Positions 51,518 through 59,333 of a DNA stretch of 59,333 bases are shown one piece after another. The position numbers and the translations under genes are program-made. The stretch spans positions 1 to 59,333 of the forward strand of contig CAMAWM010000013.1 of the NCBI GenBank assembly GCA_945861965.1, read 5' to 3'. The notes below the pieces were generated by a model that worked only from the letters and a program-made list of their open reading frames with translations, had not been told where the DNA came from and ran no database searches. Every line of letters starts with the position of its first letter. Positions within the stretch are counted from its first letter, which is position 1. Origin of the DNA: Chitinophaga pinensis (GTDB taxonomy: Bacteria; Bacteroidota; Bacteroidia; UKL13-3).

Positions 51518-52969
51518 TTATCCTACCGAACCTTCTAAACTTACTGCTAATAACTTTTGCGCTTCAACTGCAAATTCCATAGGCAATTGGTTTAATACTT
51601 CGCGACAAAACCCATTAACGATTAATCCAATTGCAACATCTGTTGGTATTCCTCTTTGATTGCAATAAAACAATTGATCTTCGCCAATTTTACTTGTGCT
51701 TGCTTCGTGCTCAAGTGTCGCAGTTTTATTATTTACTTCTATGTAAGGAAATGTATGAGCACCACATTTGTTGCCAATTAACATGCTGTCGCATTGTGTA
51801 TGATTGCGGGCATTAAGTGCCTTTTTATTTATTTTTACTAATCCTCGATATGAGTTGTGAGATTTGCCAGCAGAGATTCCTTTGCTAACTATACGGCTGC
51901 GACTGTTTTTCCCAATGTGAATCATTTTGGTTCCTGTGTCTGCAATTTGTGCGTTATTCGTTACAGCTACAGAGAAAAACTCGCCTGTTGAGTTTTCTCC
52001 TTTTAGAATGCAACTTGGATATTTCCATGTAATTGCACTGCCCGTTTCTACTTGAGTCCAGCTAATTTTCGAATTTTTTCCTTCGCAACTTCCACGTTTA
52101 GTAACAAAATTAAAAATTCCTCCTTTGCCATTTTTATCTCCTGGATACCAGTTTTGAACTGTGCTGTATTTTATTTCTGCATTGTCGTGTGTTACCAATT
52201 CAACTACGGCAGCGTGCAATTGGTTTTCATCGCGCTTTGGTGCAGTACATCCTTCTAAATAACTAACATAAGAATCATCGTCAGCAATAATTAAAGTTCG
52301 TTCAAATTGACCTGTATTTTCAGCGTTTATTCTGAAGTAGGTTGAAAGCTCCATCGGGCAACGAACTCCTTTAGGAATATATACAAACGATCCATCGCTA
52401 AATACAGCAGCATTTAATGCGGCAAAATAATTGTCTGTATATGGAACAACCGATCCAAGGTATTTTTTTACTAATTCAGGATGTTCTTTTACCGCTTCGC
52501 TAACACTACAAAAGATAATTCCTTTTTCTTTGAGTTGATCTTTAAATGTGGTTGCAATTGAAACCGAATCAAACACTGCATCAACCGCAACGCCTGAAAG
52601 ACGTTTTTGTTCTTGAAGACTAATTCCTAGTTTTTCAAAAGTTTTTAAAAGCTCTGGATCAACCTGATCAAGACTATCTAATTGAATTTTTTGTTTTGGA
52701 GCAGCGTAATAAATTATGTCCTGGTAATTTATTTGTGGATAGTTGAAATTTTGCCAATTTGGCTCTTCCATTTTTAGCCAATGGCGGTATGCTTTCAAGC
52801 GCCAATTGAGCATCCATTCTGGTTCGTTTTTTTTGTCTGAAATAAACCGTACTATATCCTCACTCAGTCCTTTTGGGGCTGTCTCCATTTCAATGTCAGT
52901 AGTAAACCCATACTTGTATTCTTGGCTAACTACTTGATCTATAATATCAACTTCAGTTTCTTTAGACAT
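51518..52969 (-). CDS. sufB: Fe-S cluster assembly protein SufB
   Basis: A 483-residue SufB, the main scaffold subunit. An N-terminal [10 protein letters not shown] segment, [19 protein letters not shown] (~200-218), [23 protein letters not shown] (~237), a central beta-helix and the C-terminal [22 protein letters not shown] (~427-448) match the family, with the conserved C-terminal cysteine present (FYCNQRG). It is the first gene of the suf operon. Confidence 0.97.
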   Translation of the reverse strand: MSKETEVDIIDQVVSQEYKYGFTTDIEMETAPKGLSEDIVRFISDKKNEPEWMLNWRLKAYRHWLKMEEPNWQNFNYPQINYQDIIYYAAPKQKIQLDSLDQVDPELLKTFEKLGISLQEQKRLSGVAVDAVFDSVSIATTFKDQLKEKGIIFCSVSEAVKEHPELVKKYLGSVVPYTDNYFAALNAAVFSDGSFVYIPKGVRCPMELSTYFRINAENTGQFERTLIIADDDSYVSYLEGCTAPKRDENQLHAAVVELVTHDNAEIKYSTVQNWYPGDKNGKGGIFNFVTKRGSCEGKNSKISWTQVETGSAITWKYPSCILKGENSTGEFFSVAVTNNAQIADTGTKMIHIGKNSRSRIVSKGISAGKSHNSYRGLVKINKKALNARNHTQCDSMLIGNKCGAHTFPYIEVNNKTATLEHEASTSKIGEDQLFYCNQRGIPTDVAIGLIVNGFCREVLNQLPMEFAVEAQKLLAVSLEGSVG

Positions 52970-53001
52970 ATTTTACTTTCTTTTGACTTGAAAATAACGA
53001 A

Positions 53002-53009
53002 CAAAAATA
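53002..53009 (-). promoter_or_regulatory. Possible promoter box of the suf operon
   Basis: On the minus strand TATTTTTG matches TAnnTTTG exactly, 32 bp before the sufB ATG. The only -33 candidate is TTA at 53031-53033 with a 21 bp spacer. No SufR- or IscR-type operator is evident in 52970-53193. Confidence 0.4.
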
Positions 53010-53193
53010 AGCAATTTTTGCACTAATTTGTAATTAGTCTAAATAAAAGGGATTGATATATATTAGTTCATGAAACAGATGATTTTGCAAGAAAATTGAA
53101 GTTGTAAATGCATAAAAGTGTTTTAGGAAATAGATGAATCATTTTGCATTAATTTGCAGTCTTAATAAAATTTAAAGAACTAAAACCAAACAA

Positions 53194-55377
53194 ATGAAAA
53201 ACGTATTGTTTACTTCAATTAGAATTTGCCTTATAACAGTTTTATTTATTCCAATTAAAATTTCAGCTCAAAAACAAAATATTTCCTTGGAAGATATTTG
53301 GTTGAAAAATACTTTTGCAACAAAAGGAGTTTCTGGATTTACATCCTTAAAAGATGGAAAGTATTATTGTGAATTAGATTCAGTACAAAATTTAATTCGA
53401 TATGAATTTTCGACTGGAAATGCAATGGATACACTTGTTAAACAGATTGAACTAAAAAACAATCAAGGAAAGGAAATAGATTTTTCGAATTTCGCATTTA
53501 GTGACGATGAGAATAAAATATTGATAACAACAGAACACGAGCAGATATACAGACATTCATCTCGTTCTTTGTTTTTTGTTTTTGATTTGAAAAAACGAAA
53601 ATTGTTTCAGCCAATTAACGAAAAAGTTAGATATCCAAATTTTTCGCCCGATGGAACTAAGGTAGCTTACATTAAAGAGAACGATTTGTTTTACTACGAT
53701 TTGTTTTTACAAAAAGAAGAACGCATCACCAAAGATGGCAAAACGAATAGCATAATAAATGGTGCAACGGATTGGGTTTACGAAGAAGAATTTGCAATTT
53801 ATAAAGCGTTTTTTTGGAGTTTGGGAAGCGATAAAATTGCTTTTTATCGCTTTGATGAAAGCAATGTAAAAGAATTTGAAATGACAATGTATGGCAAGCT
53901 TTATCCTGAACAATCTAAATTTAAATATCCAAAAGCCGGAGAAGACAATTCGGTATTAAATATTTTTGTGTATGATTTGCGAAGTCAGCTTTTAGCAGGC
54001 ATGGATATTGGAAAAGTGTCCGATATTTATATTCCAAGAATTAAATGGACGAATGATAATAACACGCTTTGCATTACACGATTAAATAGAATTCAAAACA
54101 AATTGGAGTTGTTGCTTGCCGATGCAAATACCGGAATATCAAAAATTATTTATACCGAAGAAAACACATATTACATCGATATAAATGATGTTACGTTTTT
54201 ACAAAAAAATAAAGGATTTTTAATTCAAAGTGAACGTGATGGTAGAAATCAAATTTATCAATACAATATGAATGGAAAATTGATAAATCAAATAACAAAA
54301 GGGAATTTTGATGTAGCAGATTTTTATGGAATTGACGAAAAAAGCAAAACGATTTTTTTCTCTTCTTTCGAAACGAATCCTTACGAAAGATATGTTTATT
54401 CAATTGGAATGAAAGGAACTAATAAGAAGAAATTAACTGTAAAGAGAGGTTGGAATAGCGCAACTTTCAATTCGGATTTTACTTATTTTTTGAATGTAAA
54501 TTCTAACATTAATACACCTTCCTATTACAGTTTGTATGATAAGCTAGGAAAAGAAATCAGAGTATTGGAAACCAATCAAAAAGCAATAGAAAAATTGCAA
54601 AAGTTTACTATTTCAAATGCAGAATTTAACACAATCAAAACTAGCGAAGGGTTGAGTTTGTTTTCATGGATTATTAAACCAATAAATTTTGATTCAACCA
54701 AAAAATATCCAGTACTTATGTATGTTTATGGTGGGCCTGGATCTCAAACTGTAATTGACAGATGGGGAGGATCAAATTATCTTTGGTATCAAATGTTGGC
54801 CCAAAAAGGGTATATCATAATTTCGGTAGATAATAGAGGAACAGGATTCCGTGGCGAAGAATTTAAAAAATGCACTTATCTGCAATTGGGAAAATATGAA
54901 ACGGAAGATCAAATTGCTGCAGCAAAAGAAATTGCAAAACTGCCGTATGTTGATGCAAATAGAATTGGAATTTGGGGTTGGAGTTATGGTGGTTATATGA
55001 GTTCGTTATGCATAAGCAAAGGTGCCGATGTTTTTAAAACGGCAATTGCAGTTGCGCCTGTTACAAACTGGCGTTTTTATGATAATATATATACCGAACG
55101 ATACATGCGAACTCCTCAAGAAAATGGAAAGAATTATGACATGAATTCTCCGATTAATCATGTCGAAAAAATTAAAGGAAATTATTTAATAATTCATGGA
55201 ACAGCAGATGACAATGTGCACTTTCAGAACACAGTTGAAATGATTGATGCAATGAGTAATAAAGGGATTAAATACGATTCGGAATTTTATCCAAATAAAA
55301 ATCACGGCATTGGAGGAAGAAAAACAAGATTGCATTTGTACGAACGAATGACAAACTTTTTGTTAGAGAATTTATAA
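53194..55377 (+). CDS. Dipeptidyl peptidase IV-type serine peptidase (S9B)
   Basis: A 727-residue exported peptidase. It has a signal peptide (~1-25, before QKQN), an N-terminal DPP IV beta-propeller (~60-480) including the DWVYEEEF motif (~195) that binds the substrate amino terminus, and a C-terminal alpha/beta-hydrolase domain. The nucleophile serine is in GWSYGGYMS (~594-602), the aspartate in HGTADDNVHF (~668-677) and the histidine in NKNHGI (~705). It removes X-Pro or X-Ala dipeptides in the periplasm, as in other Bacteroidota. Its last 6 bp overlap the convergent YbhN-like gene. Confidence 0.94.
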   Translation: MKNVLFTSIRICLITVLFIPIKISAQKQNISLEDIWLKNTFATKGVSGFTSLKDGKYYCELDSVQNLIRYEFSTGNAMDTLVKQIELKNNQGKEIDFSNFAFSDDENKILITTEHEQIYRHSSRSLFFVFDLKKRKLFQPINEKVRYPNFSPDGTKVAYIKENDLFYYDLFLQKEERITKDGKTNSIINGATDWVYEEEFAIYKAFFWSLGSDKIAFYRFDESNVKEFEMTMYGKLYPEQSKFKYPKAGEDNSVLNIFVYDLRSQLLAGMDIGKVSDIYIPRIKWTNDNNTLCITRLNRIQNKLELLLADANTGISKIIYTEENTYYIDINDVTFLQKNKGFLIQSERDGRNQIYQYNMNGKLINQITKGNFDVADFYGIDEKSKTIFFSSFETNPYERYVYSIGMKGTNKKKLTVKRGWNSATFNSDFTYFLNVNSNINTPSYYSLYDKLGKEIRVLETNQKAIEKLQKFTISNAEFNTIKTSEGLSLFSWIIKPINFDSTKKYPVLMYVYGGPGSQTVIDRWGGSNYLWYQMLAQKGYIIISVDNRGTGFRGEEFKKCTYLQLGKYETEDQIAAAKEIAKLPYVDANRIGIWGWSYGGYMSSLCISKGADVFKTAIAVAPVTNWRFYDNIYTERYMRTPQENGKNYDMNSPINHVEKIKGNYLIIHGTADDNVHFQNTVEMIDAMSNKGIKYDSEFYPNKNHGIGGRKTRLHLYERMTNFLLENL

Positions 55378-56346
55378 TTGTTTTTGCCTTCTAAAAACAA
55401 ATAAAATATATGCGATTGTTCCAATTGTAATGGTAAACAGAGTTTGAAATCCGTGAATAATAATTGCTAGTGCATTTCCTGTTATCAAACTTAATCCCAT
55501 CAAATTTAAAGTATACGAAACGGCATTGTGATAAACTCCTGCCGAACCGGCTTGGACAGGAATTGTGCGCGCAAAAGTGCCAATTAACATTACTTGAAAT
55601 GCTTTGTAAAAACTAAGTGAGGACGAATCTGTAAATGTAAAAAACCACAAGTAAGTCATTAAATAATAGCAAAACCAAATAAGTATGGTATAAAATGAAA
55701 ACCTTGAAATGTGTTTAATTTTCAGTAATTTTTTGAATGAAGAAATGAAACCACTTATCCAAAGTGAAACGATATTCTTCTTCTTTAGTAGTTTTATTAA
55801 AATGCCAATTGCTACTAAAATACAAAGAAAAAATAACAGTAAAATAGTTGTAGAAAAATTTATTTTACTTGCTTTTTTTGCGAATTGTATTACAACATCT
55901 GAATGTTGATAGGTTTCTGAAAATAGCGCAACAACGGTTAAAATTCCAAGACAAAATAAATCTGCAGTTCGTTCAAAAACAATGGTTGCTAAACTTTCAT
56001 TTATAGCAACTTTGTCCCTTCGTTTTAATACAATTGCCCTAATAATTTCGCCAAATCTTGGAACTGCGAAATTCACTAAATAACATAAACTTAAAGCAAT
56101 GAACTGATTGCTTTTTTTTACTGGAATTTCAAGTGAATTCAATAAAATATTCCAGCGTTGTATTCTGAAAAAGTAAACTAATAATGAGATTAATAGAACA
56201 GGAAATGCAATGTAATAGTTTCCTGATTTTAGTTTTTCAATCAGTTCGTTTAAATTAATATTTTTAAAACAATGCCTTACTAAAAAATACCCAACTAAAA
56301 GAAATAAAACATATTGAATAAATATAGTAGTTTTTGATTTGAACAT
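55372..56346 (-). CDS. YbhN/LPG-synthase-TM-like flippase-type membrane protein
   Basis: A 324-residue integral membrane protein with about eight helices, of the lysylphosphatidylglycerol synthase transmembrane-domain (YbhN/UPF0104) family. Typical segments are NFAVPRFGEIIRAIVLKRRDKVAINESLATIVFERTAD, broken here by normal variation (~92-130), and a GTFARTIPVQAGSAGVYHNAV segment (~255-275). The soluble catalytic domain of MprF is absent, so it is probably a lipid or glycan-lipid flippase or a related transport protein; its substrate is unknown. It starts 3 bp after the stop of the 907-residue gene, so the two are likely coupled. Confidence 0.86.
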   Translation of the reverse strand: MFKSKTTIFIQYVLFLLVGYFLVRHCFKNINLNELIEKLKSGNYYIAFPVLLISLLVYFFRIQRWNILLNSLEIPVKKSNQFIALSLCYLVNFAVPRFGEIIRAIVLKRRDKVAINESLATIVFERTADLFCLGILTVVALFSETYQHSDVVIQFAKKASKINFSTTILLLFFLCILVAIGILIKLLKKKNIVSLWISGFISSFKKLLKIKHISRFSFYTILIWFCYYLMTYLWFFTFTDSSSLSFYKAFQVMLIGTFARTIPVQAGSAGVYHNAVSYTLNLMGLSLITGNALAIIIHGFQTLFTITIGTIAYILFVFRRQKQL

Positions 56347-56349
56347 AAA

Positions 56350-59073
56350 TTATTTAACCTTATAGATGAGCAATCGATTGTTTATGCCCTCAGTAAGTAA
56401 AAACAACTCATTTGAGTAAGACAGTTTGCCGAAAGTGAAATAATTCAATCCTTTTACAGGAAATGAATTAACATCAATTCTGTCTTTATTTTGCAGATAA
56501 ATTTTCCCTGAGATTTTATTTAAATAAGCAATGTGAGCTTCGTTTTTTATGTAAACTAAATTTGCTTGATGAACAGAAGAGTCGCTTAAACCAAAATCAG
56601 ATTTCAAAGTCCCTTTTTCATTATAAACTTTTATTTCATCGTTTTGATTTACAAAAAAACTATTCTCAACTTCATTTTCTGGTTTATAAAGTTCAATTGT
56701 ATTTGATGGAAAATTTAATTTGGTTTGAACTGGTTTTTTATAAGTGAAGAAATCTTTTATAAATAGATTTCTTTTCGAATTGTTAAAATAAAAACGTAGC
56801 TGACCAGTATCAATTACAGCATGTGTGATGGAGCTAATTTCATTAGTGCTATCAAATTTCAAGTCTAAAAAATATTTCCCGTTCAAAGTGTAAAATTGAA
56901 CTTTCCCTTTTGTATCTAAAGTGTAAATTATAGGTTTGTTGTCGAATGAAAATCCTTCGATTTTTTGTGTAACTGGATTCCATAAATTTTTAGGATTCCA
57001 TCCATTCATTAATTTGCCGGAAATGCTATAACACCATATTTTTGATGATTTTGATGCAGCAAAAATATGATATGTTTTGTCATTATTAAAGTCAAATACA
57101 TTGATTGAAAAATTTGTCCCAGTTGGAATTATGGCTGGAAATCCTTGCAAATTAATTCCTTTTTCATTGAGCAAATAAATCTGTGAAGCTGTATTAAAAA
57201 GGTATTGTATTTTGCCGTTTTTAAAAGCATCTACTTCGTAAATTTTGCTAATAATTTTTCCGTCAACTTTTATTTTCCATAAAATTTCACTTTCGTTATT
57301 TATTAAATAAAGTTGTTTTGATAAATCTTGAACAGCAATGGCTGTGTTGTTTTTCGATTCGTAATGAACAATCTGTGGAGCAATGACAAGTGAGGTATCA
57401 ACTTTTATTTCAGCAAAAATTTCTGTTTTATTATGTTGTTCTGTATCGAACCAAATTTGACCATTGGTGATGTAATTTTTATTGTTGGTACTTGAAATTT
57501 GAAAAGAAAAATAGTTTGATTTTAAAAAACAAATTTTGTTTTGATTAAACGATTCCAAAAAATGTTCGGTTGAAATCTCATTTGCAAATCGAGAAAAATT
57601 AGTGCTATGAAAAAACAATTCAATATTTGAAACTGAGTTTAACGACTTTATGTGTTCGGAATAATGTTGGTTTTTAATCAGTTTGTCATTTGCATTTGCA
57701 CGAGTGGTAAAGTCTTTTAACGCTAATTGGTTGTTTGCAAACAATATATAATTGTCCCAAATTACAGCATAATTTGCTTCCACGCCATTTAAATAATCTC
57801 CCCAAAAATTATCCAAATATTTTCCCAAGCTGATTTTATAAACTTGAGTTTCTAAGTTAATAGAATCTTTATTTTTTAATGAATCTATTTCTGCAATTGA
57901 TAAAATAGTTTCTAAAGCATTTTTTCTGTTTTTTATTTTTGTAACAACAATAAAACTACTATCAAAACTTAACTCGTGGTTGTAAATCGAAATCTTGGCA
58001 ATTTCATTAGCGAAAATTGATTTAAGTTTAGTCTGTAATTCAGGTGTTTTTTTTACTTTGTTAATGCTATCCTTATATGTTTTATCTACTCCAGTTAGGG
58101 AATTCATTTTATAATATTCTTGCAAATTTTTCTCGAACACTTCCATGTTGTCACAAGCAATTCCTGCATAAAAAGCGGTATTGGACGGTAATTGTTTTTT
58201 AATCAAATGTTCAATAGGTAAAGTTCCTGTGAAGAGATCAGCAAATTGAAAAATCGAATCGTGTGTAATACTAACACCTTTAAGATCTATCGAATTGTTG
58301 CTTAATGTTACACCTAACACACTCCAATTAGCAATATTGCTAATTGTTTGTAATTGGGTTTTGTATTCATCTTTTAAATTAATTCCAAGTAATTTTGGTA
58401 GTATTTTAAAGTTTAAATACAAATTTGCATCGCCCATACTTTTTACAAAGTCAACTTTATTTAATTCGCTTTGTTCATACGCTTGATGTCTCTTTAATTT
58501 AAATAATGTTTCTTCGACCAAAGCGCCATTTTCAGAAATAATATACAATTTATTTTTGTAGGCAATACTGAAACTTTTTTTAGTTTTAAAGTCAGTAAAA
58601 TCATAAATTGTTTCCCCATCAAATTTGCGTTTGTATTTTTGAAAACGATTGGGATACATTTCAAAAATCCAATTGATTGAATTCTCAATTTCTAAACTTT
58701 CTTTTGTTTCTACAACTAGCAAAATATCAATACTTCCATTGCTAAATGGGTGAAGCGATAAAACGGTATTGCACTCGTTTTTCAATCTGTTGAAATTCTC
58801 ATTCAGACTAAGTAAACTATCTAAATATCGTATGCTGTTTTCTGTTTTTGAAATGGCGTTTTCACTTAACATTTGCCGCCAAAAAGTTGTTTGTGAAAGC
58901 AATTTGAAATTAAGTGATAGTTTATTGCACTCAATCGCAATGGCTGTGTTTTCAGGAAGAACATTAATTGCCTTCACGGTTCGCGTATTGATATTTAGAA
59001 AGTAAAAGGTAACGACAAACGAAATTGTTAAAATTGAGGTTAAAACAATTCCAGTTACTAGGTTGCGACTCAT
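56350..59073 (-). CDS. Large membrane-anchored protein of unknown function (DUF3352-like N-terminal region, propeller-like C-terminal region)
   Basis: A 907-residue protein with one N-terminal membrane helix (~8-28) and then a large extracytoplasmic part. Residues ~30-280 resemble the DUF3352 group in layout (VLPENTAIAIECNKLS start, FWRQML, repeated KLYIISENGALVEETL-like strands). From ~560 to the end, repeated short beta motifs with YxLNxKGK or YLINNESEILWKI patterns suggest a PQQ- or WD-like propeller (~600-900). I do not recognise a specific function. It is coupled to the YbhN-like gene (3 bp apart). A TATTTTTG box on the minus strand at 59093-59100 could be its promoter. Confidence 0.78.
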   Translation of the reverse strand: MSRNLVTGIVLTSILTISFVVTFYFLNINTRTVKAINVLPENTAIAIECNKLSLNFKLLSQTTFWRQMLSENAISKTENSIRYLDSLLSLNENFNRLKNECNTVLSLHPFSNGSIDILLVVETKESLEIENSINWIFEMYPNRFQKYKRKFDGETIYDFTDFKTKKSFSIAYKNKLYIISENGALVEETLFKLKRHQAYEQSELNKVDFVKSMGDANLYLNFKILPKLLGINLKDEYKTQLQTISNIANWSVLGVTLSNNSIDLKGVSITHDSIFQFADLFTGTLPIEHLIKKQLPSNTAFYAGIACDNMEVFEKNLQEYYKMNSLTGVDKTYKDSINKVKKTPELQTKLKSIFANEIAKISIYNHELSFDSSFIVVTKIKNRKNALETILSIAEIDSLKNKDSINLETQVYKISLGKYLDNFWGDYLNGVEANYAVIWDNYILFANNQLALKDFTTRANANDKLIKNQHYSEHIKSLNSVSNIELFFHSTNFSRFANEISTEHFLESFNQNKICFLKSNYFSFQISSTNNKNYITNGQIWFDTEQHNKTEIFAEIKVDTSLVIAPQIVHYESKNNTAIAVQDLSKQLYLINNESEILWKIKVDGKIISKIYEVDAFKNGKIQYLFNTASQIYLLNEKGINLQGFPAIIPTGTNFSINVFDFNNDKTYHIFAASKSSKIWCYSISGKLMNGWNPKNLWNPVTQKIEGFSFDNKPIIYTLDTKGKVQFYTLNGKYFLDLKFDSTNEISSITHAVIDTGQLRFYFNNSKRNLFIKDFFTYKKPVQTKLNFPSNTIELYKPENEVENSFFVNQNDEIKVYNEKGTLKSDFGLSDSSVHQANLVYIKNEAHIAYLNKISGKIYLQNKDRIDVNSFPVKGLNYFTFGKLSYSNELFLLTEGINNRLLIYKVK

Positions 59074-59177
59074 GCAGTTAAAATATTGATTTCAAAAATA
59101 ATTGGCTTTTTACGTTAAAAGTTTGTTATTTGTTCACACAATCAGATTATAAAACAACAAACAATACAAATTTATTT

Positions 59178-59333
59178 ATGAAACAAGACACACTCATTTT
59201 TGCCAAAATTGGATTTATTTTATGTGCATTAAGCGTATTGTTTAACGCTGTCGGAACGCATCTTTTAAAAGAATTTATTGGTACTGAAAACATTGATGAA
59301 TATATATCTGGAACCAATATTTTGTTTTTTCAT
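59178..59333 (+). CDS. DUF423-like small membrane protein (3' end outside window)
   Basis: 52 codons are visible from ATG at 59178 to the window edge. A first membrane helix (FAKIGFILCALSVLFNAVG, ~8-26) is followed by THLLKEFIG and a SGTNILFFH segment. These resemble the GAFGAHxL and TGxxYQFYH segments of DUF423 (YgdD-like) proteins, small four-helix membrane proteins of unknown function. The call rests on memory of the family pattern. Confidence 0.5.
   Translation, partial: MKQDTLIFAKIGFILCALSVLFNAVGTHLLKEFIGTENIDEYISGTNILFFH

Noticed and set aside
1-59333. CRISPR arrays, prophage blocks or rRNA genes
   Set aside because: I saw no regularly spaced short repeats, phage structural genes or rRNA signature sequences. 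The only RNA genes found are rnpB and tRNA-Lys.

Overview
The window is AT-rich chromosomal DNA of a member of the Bacteroidota, probably a free-living or uncultured lineage; I cannot place it further. The evidence is two type IX secretion (T9SS) cargo proteins with C-terminal sorting domains, three PorE-like TPR/PD40/OmpA proteins, a glutamine synthetase III, a BshB1 bacillithiol deacetylase, a SufBCDSE-SufT operon, a Bacteroidota-type TonB/ExbB/ExbD/ExbD cluster, Bacteroidota promoter elements (TAnnTTTG, with TTG about 20 bp upstream), no visible Shine-Dalgarno sequences and several TTG or GTG starts.

Layout. 1-1.7 kb: 3' part of a secreted DUF5011-repeat protein. 1.8-4.0: glnN. 4.1-5.0: decayed phage-antirepressor-type genes (a Bro-N pseudogene with four in-frame stops and a RhuM-like scrap). 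5.2-9.4: two tandem PorE-like proteins. 9.4-16.2 (minus): a tight operon purM-galE-rmlB-rmlA-phosphosugar isomerase-CpsB/YwqE phosphatase-bshB1, i.e. nucleotide-sugar and envelope polysaccharide supply with a thiol-biosynthesis gene at the end. 16.3-21.2 (minus): an OmpA protein, then murB-rmuC-lipid kinase. 21.2-25.7: an LtaS-like sulfatase-fold enzyme, a PTPS/QueD-family enzyme next to queA, and a crotonase. 25.9-28.0: an EF-G paralogue.

28.1-30.8 is an accessory pocket. An orphan 203-residue protein is followed by a 1.9 kb insert (a Kelch T9SS cargo and a small exported protein). The insert is bracketed by a 118/119 bp direct duplication of the promoter and first 21 codons of the helicase gene pcrA, whose intact copy lies at 30.8-33.1. 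33.1-37.2: a small membrane protein, a GNAT acetyltransferase, a deoxynucleoside kinase, a YhhQ queuosine-precursor transporter, a cysteine-free thioredoxin-like protein, an SDR and tRNA-Lys(UUU). 37.4-42.7 (minus): exbB-exbD-exbD-tonB, a small membrane protein and a third PorE-like protein. 43.0-46.6: a 3-hydroxyacyl-CoA dehydrogenase, trxB and recN. 46.7-47.1: RNase P RNA. 47.1-53.0 (minus): the suf operon. 53.2-59.1: a DPP IV-type peptidase, a YbhN-like flippase-type membrane protein and a 907-residue membrane-anchored protein of unknown function. The window ends inside a DUF423-like membrane protein.

Most of the window is ordinary core genome. The points most worth a second look are the pcrA 5' duplication around the T9SS-cargo insert, the Bro-N pseudogene, the cysteine-less thioredoxin-fold protein, the PTPS-type catalytic spacing in the protein beside QueA, and the small ORF whose GTG start overlaps the stop of sufT.
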